From Bacillus paralicheniformis (GTDB lineage: Bacteria > Bacillota > Bacilli > Bacillales > Bacillaceae): a stretch of DNA of 64,000 nt. A program made the position numbers and the translations under genes. The notes below the pieces were generated by a model. The model had not been told where the DNA came from and made no database searches. It saw only the letters and a list, made by a program, of their open reading frames with translations. Shown piece after piece: positions 61,830 through 64,000 of the stretch; the first letter of the stretch is position 1, and each line of letters opens with the position of its first letter. The DNA lies in assembly GCF_001042485.2 (NCBI RefSeq), contig NZ_LBMN02000012.1:248001-312000 (forward strand), given 5' to 3'.

Positions 61830-63968
61830 CTAATGACCCGAAGGAAACACTTTCGGTTCGACATAATCAGTCCCTTTCCCCTCTGTTTTCGTCTGCGGAT
61901 TGTATGGAACAATTTTATAGGAAGCATTGGAAAAGATGTTTGCATAAGGGATTGAATAGCTTCCTTTCCCCTTAACCGTATCAATGAGCGTTTCTTTTCC
62001 GTTTTTCCTTTCATATATTCGGTATTCAACTCTTTTATCCTCTTGTTCATGCCATTTTAATGACACCGTAATCAGCCCCATCGGCGTAAAGGAATAGTCT
62101 GCTTTAACACTTTCCAAATCTTCGAGGCGGATCGGCCTGTCCAGATCTTTTACACCTTCAGGCGCCTTAAATCGTTCAGGCTTATGGTTGGAGCGTTTTA
62201 AAATGTCTTTAAACAGCCTTGTCGGATAAGCGCTGCCGCCTTTTAAATAATGGGATTCATCCGTTTTATCGTAGCCCATCCAGACAGCTCCCGTCACTTC
62301 GGGCGTATACCCCGCAAACCAGGCATCTTTTGTTCCGCCCTCTTTTCCGGTATACGTGGTCGAACCCGTTTTTCCAGCAATCTCTCCGGAAAAATCACCT
62401 GCTTTTCCCGTTCCGCTCTTCACGACCTCCTCTAGCATTCGCGTCATGTTCCAAGCTGTTTGTTTGCTGAATACCTTTTCTGATTTTTCCTCGTGGCGGA
62501 ATATGACATCCCCGTTTTCGTCCGTGATTTTTTTAATAAAGAACGGCTCGGTGTATTGTCCTGAATTTGCGAAGGTCCGGTATGCCCCGGCAATCTCAAG
62601 CGGCGACACTCCTTTCTCTAAGCCGCCCAGCCCCAATGCCAGGCCCTCATCCGGCACGTTCATGCCCAAGCGGCTGAGATAAGGCTTCACCGTTTCGATT
62701 CCGATCTCATTTAACGTCCATACGGCAGGCGCGTTTTTGCTGTAGGTCAGCGCATCCACCATTGAGACCTTGCCCTCGTACTGGCCGTCATAGTTTTTCG
62801 GCGAGTAGCCGCCGTATGACAGCTGTTTATCTTCAAGCATGGAGTACGGCTTGAACCGCTTTTCTTCAAGAGCGGGGCCGTAAACGGCAAGCGGTTTAAA
62901 AGTCGAACCCGGCTGACGCGGGGCTGTTGCCCTGTTGTAGCCTTTCGGAGCGTATTGTCGACCTCCGAGAGCGGCTACTACGCCGCCTGTCCGGTTATCG
63001 ATAAAAACGGCGCTCCCTTCAGCTTTATTGTCTGTTCCGGGAAAATAGCCGTCCTGCTTCATCAACGTGTAAGCCGCTTTTTGTATCGAAACGTCAAGCG
63101 GAACACTGATCGTGTATCCGCCTTGAAGAAGCTGTTCACTCGAAATCGAATATTTGTCTTCCGCTTCTTTCATGACCAGATCAATATAGCTGTCAAGCCA
63201 CGGATTTTTTGATTTTTCTTTCACATGGAGACCCAATGTGCTGCCTTGGGCTCTGACGGTTTCCTTTGAGCTGATATATCCCTGCTCATTCATCATGCCG
63301 AGAATGACATTGCGCCGCTCACGGCTTTTGTCCGGATTGAGAATGGGCGAATACGTGGACGGCGCTTTAGGAATGGAAGCAAGCACCGCTCCCTCACTGA
63401 CCGTCAAGTCTTTCACATCTTTGCTAAAAAAGTAGTTTGCAGCCGCCTGGATTCCATAGACGCCGTGCCCGAAATAAAGCTGGTTCAAATACATTTCCAA
63501 AAGCTTGTCTTTGCTGTAGTCCCGCTCCAAGTTGATCGCGATAATGACTTCTTTCGTTTTTCTTAAAAACGTTTTGTCGTGTGTTAAAAAAGTGTTTTTT
63601 GCGAGCTGCTGGGTGATCGTGCTTCCACCTTCCACTTTCCCTCCCGCTAATATATCTTTATAGACCGCACGGCTCACCGATTTAAAATCGATGCCGTGGT
63701 GCTCATAAAAGCGCTTGTCTTCAACCGCGATAAAGGCATTTTTTACGCCGTCCGGCACCTCGGCAATTGAAACAGGTCTTCTGTTTTCGGTATAGAGGCT
63801 TGCGACTTCTTCTCCATTTTGGTCGACGATTTTAGAAGAAGCATGGAAAATCAGTTTCTTTTCATCAATCACATAATCCCCCAGAAACAAAATCGTAATA
63901 TATCCGATTAACGATAAAAGGAATATCGCCGCTGTAATGATGATTGGAATGAAAAATCTCTTTCTCAT
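61830..63968 (-). CDS. pbpF: class A penicillin-binding protein PbpF (PBP1c)
   Basis: 712 residues. One membrane anchor (FFIPIIITAAIFLLSLIGYI) is followed by a GT51 glycosyltransferase domain (AVEDKRFYEHHGIDFKSVSRA; GGSTITQQLAKNTFL) and a transpeptidase domain with RQPGSTFKPLAVY (SxxK near 353), YSKNAPAV (SxN near 413) and AGKTGSTTY (KTG near 536). It builds and cross-links peptidoglycan; in B. subtilis PbpF is active in the forespore and dispensable in growth. The start has TGAGGTGACC. The gene ends about 120 bases before hemE. Confidence 0.92.
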   Translation of the reverse strand: MRKRFFIPIIITAAIFLLSLIGYITILFLGDYVIDEKKLIFHASSKIVDQNGEEVASLYTENRRPVSIAEVPDGVKNAFIAVEDKRFYEHHGIDFKSVSRAVYKDILAGGKVEGGSTITQQLAKNTFLTHDKTFLRKTKEVIIAINLERDYSKDKLLEMYLNQLYFGHGVYGIQAAANYFFSKDVKDLTVSEGAVLASIPKAPSTYSPILNPDKSRERRNVILGMMNEQGYISSKETVRAQGSTLGLHVKEKSKNPWLDSYIDLVMKEAEDKYSISSEQLLQGGYTISVPLDVSIQKAAYTLMKQDGYFPGTDNKAEGSAVFIDNRTGGVVAALGGRQYAPKGYNRATAPRQPGSTFKPLAVYGPALEEKRFKPYSMLEDKQLSYGGYSPKNYDGQYEGKVSMVDALTYSKNAPAVWTLNEIGIETVKPYLSRLGMNVPDEGLALGLGGLEKGVSPLEIAGAYRTFANSGQYTEPFFIKKITDENGDVIFRHEEKSEKVFSKQTAWNMTRMLEEVVKSGTGKAGDFSGEIAGKTGSTTYTGKEGGTKDAWFAGYTPEVTGAVWMGYDKTDESHYLKGGSAYPTRLFKDILKRSNHKPERFKAPEGVKDLDRPIRLEDLESVKADYSFTPMGLITVSLKWHEQEDKRVEYRIYERKNGKETLIDTVKGKGSYSIPYANIFSNASYKIVPYNPQTKTEGKGTDYVEPKVFPSGH

Positions 63969-64000
63969 ATGGTCACCTCATTCCTTTCTATAGCTAGTAT

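Overview
The window is chromosomal DNA of a Bacillus of the licheniformis/paralicheniformis group. The clearest marker is a complete subtilisin Carlsberg-type aprE at 42.6 kb. Around it lies a gene order close to the yhf/yhg/yhj region of B. subtilis: pbpF-hemE-hemH-hemY-yhgD-yhgE-fabHB-yhfE-gltT-yhfH-yhfI-lplJ-lcfB-yhfM ... yhfN-aprE ... phoE-hemAT-yhfW-yhxC-yhzC-comK-yhjD-yhjE-sipV. Nearly every gene has a strong Shine-Dalgarno sequence and most units end in a clear intrinsic terminator. I saw no rRNA, tRNA, CRISPR array, transposase or phage genes.

Layout. 0-4.4 kb: the end of an MFS exporter, a medium/long-chain acyl-CoA synthetase behind a FapR-like operator, the cotJABC spore-coat operon, and an AbrB-family membrane protein. 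4.4-10 kb: an alpha-galactoside operon (LacI regulator, binding protein, two permeases, GH4 alpha-galactosidase). 10.1-11.4 kb: a Rap phosphatase/Phr pheromone pair whose predicted pentapeptide, EKMVG, is almost that of B. subtilis PhrG. 11.6-28 kb: a visibly AT-richer accessory block for anaerobic-type allantoin use. It holds allantoinase, allantoate amidohydrolase, ureidoglycine aminohydrolase, two ureidoglycolate dehydrogenases, the FdrA/YlbE/YlbF-type oxamate carbamoyltransferase trio, a carbamate kinase broken by one frameshift, two MFS transporters and a PucR-type regulator. The block begins directly against a 5'-truncated, frameshifted DUF2690 gene, which looks like an insertion scar. 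28.2-33.9 kb: the minor protease epr, signal peptidase, yhjE, yhjD, an intact comK, yhzC and yhxC. 34-42.2 kb: yhfW, the oxygen sensor hemAT, phoE, an iron-siderophore uptake operon under a Fur box, and a DMT permease. 42.5-55 kb: aprE, yhfN, azlCD with its regulator, yhfM, lcfB, lplJ, yhfI, yhfH, gltT, an extraordinary Tyr/Lys/Asp-rich small protein, yhfE and fabHB. 55-64 kb: yhgE/yhgD, the haem genes hemEHY and pbpF.

How it fits together. Several genes are linked by post-exponential control: a RapG-like/Phr pair (RapG targets DegU in B. subtilis), aprE and epr, comK, and the coat genes cotJABC with the Tyr-rich protein. Lipid control appears twice. FapR-like operators precede fabHB and the first acyl-CoA synthetase with identical promoter geometry, and a FadR-like palindrome precedes lcfB. 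The allantoin genes would convert allantoin to oxamate plus carbamoyl phosphate. The ATP-yielding last step depends here on the frameshifted carbamate kinase, or on a kinase encoded elsewhere.

All calls come from reading the sequence and from remembered family features. No alignment or database search was run.
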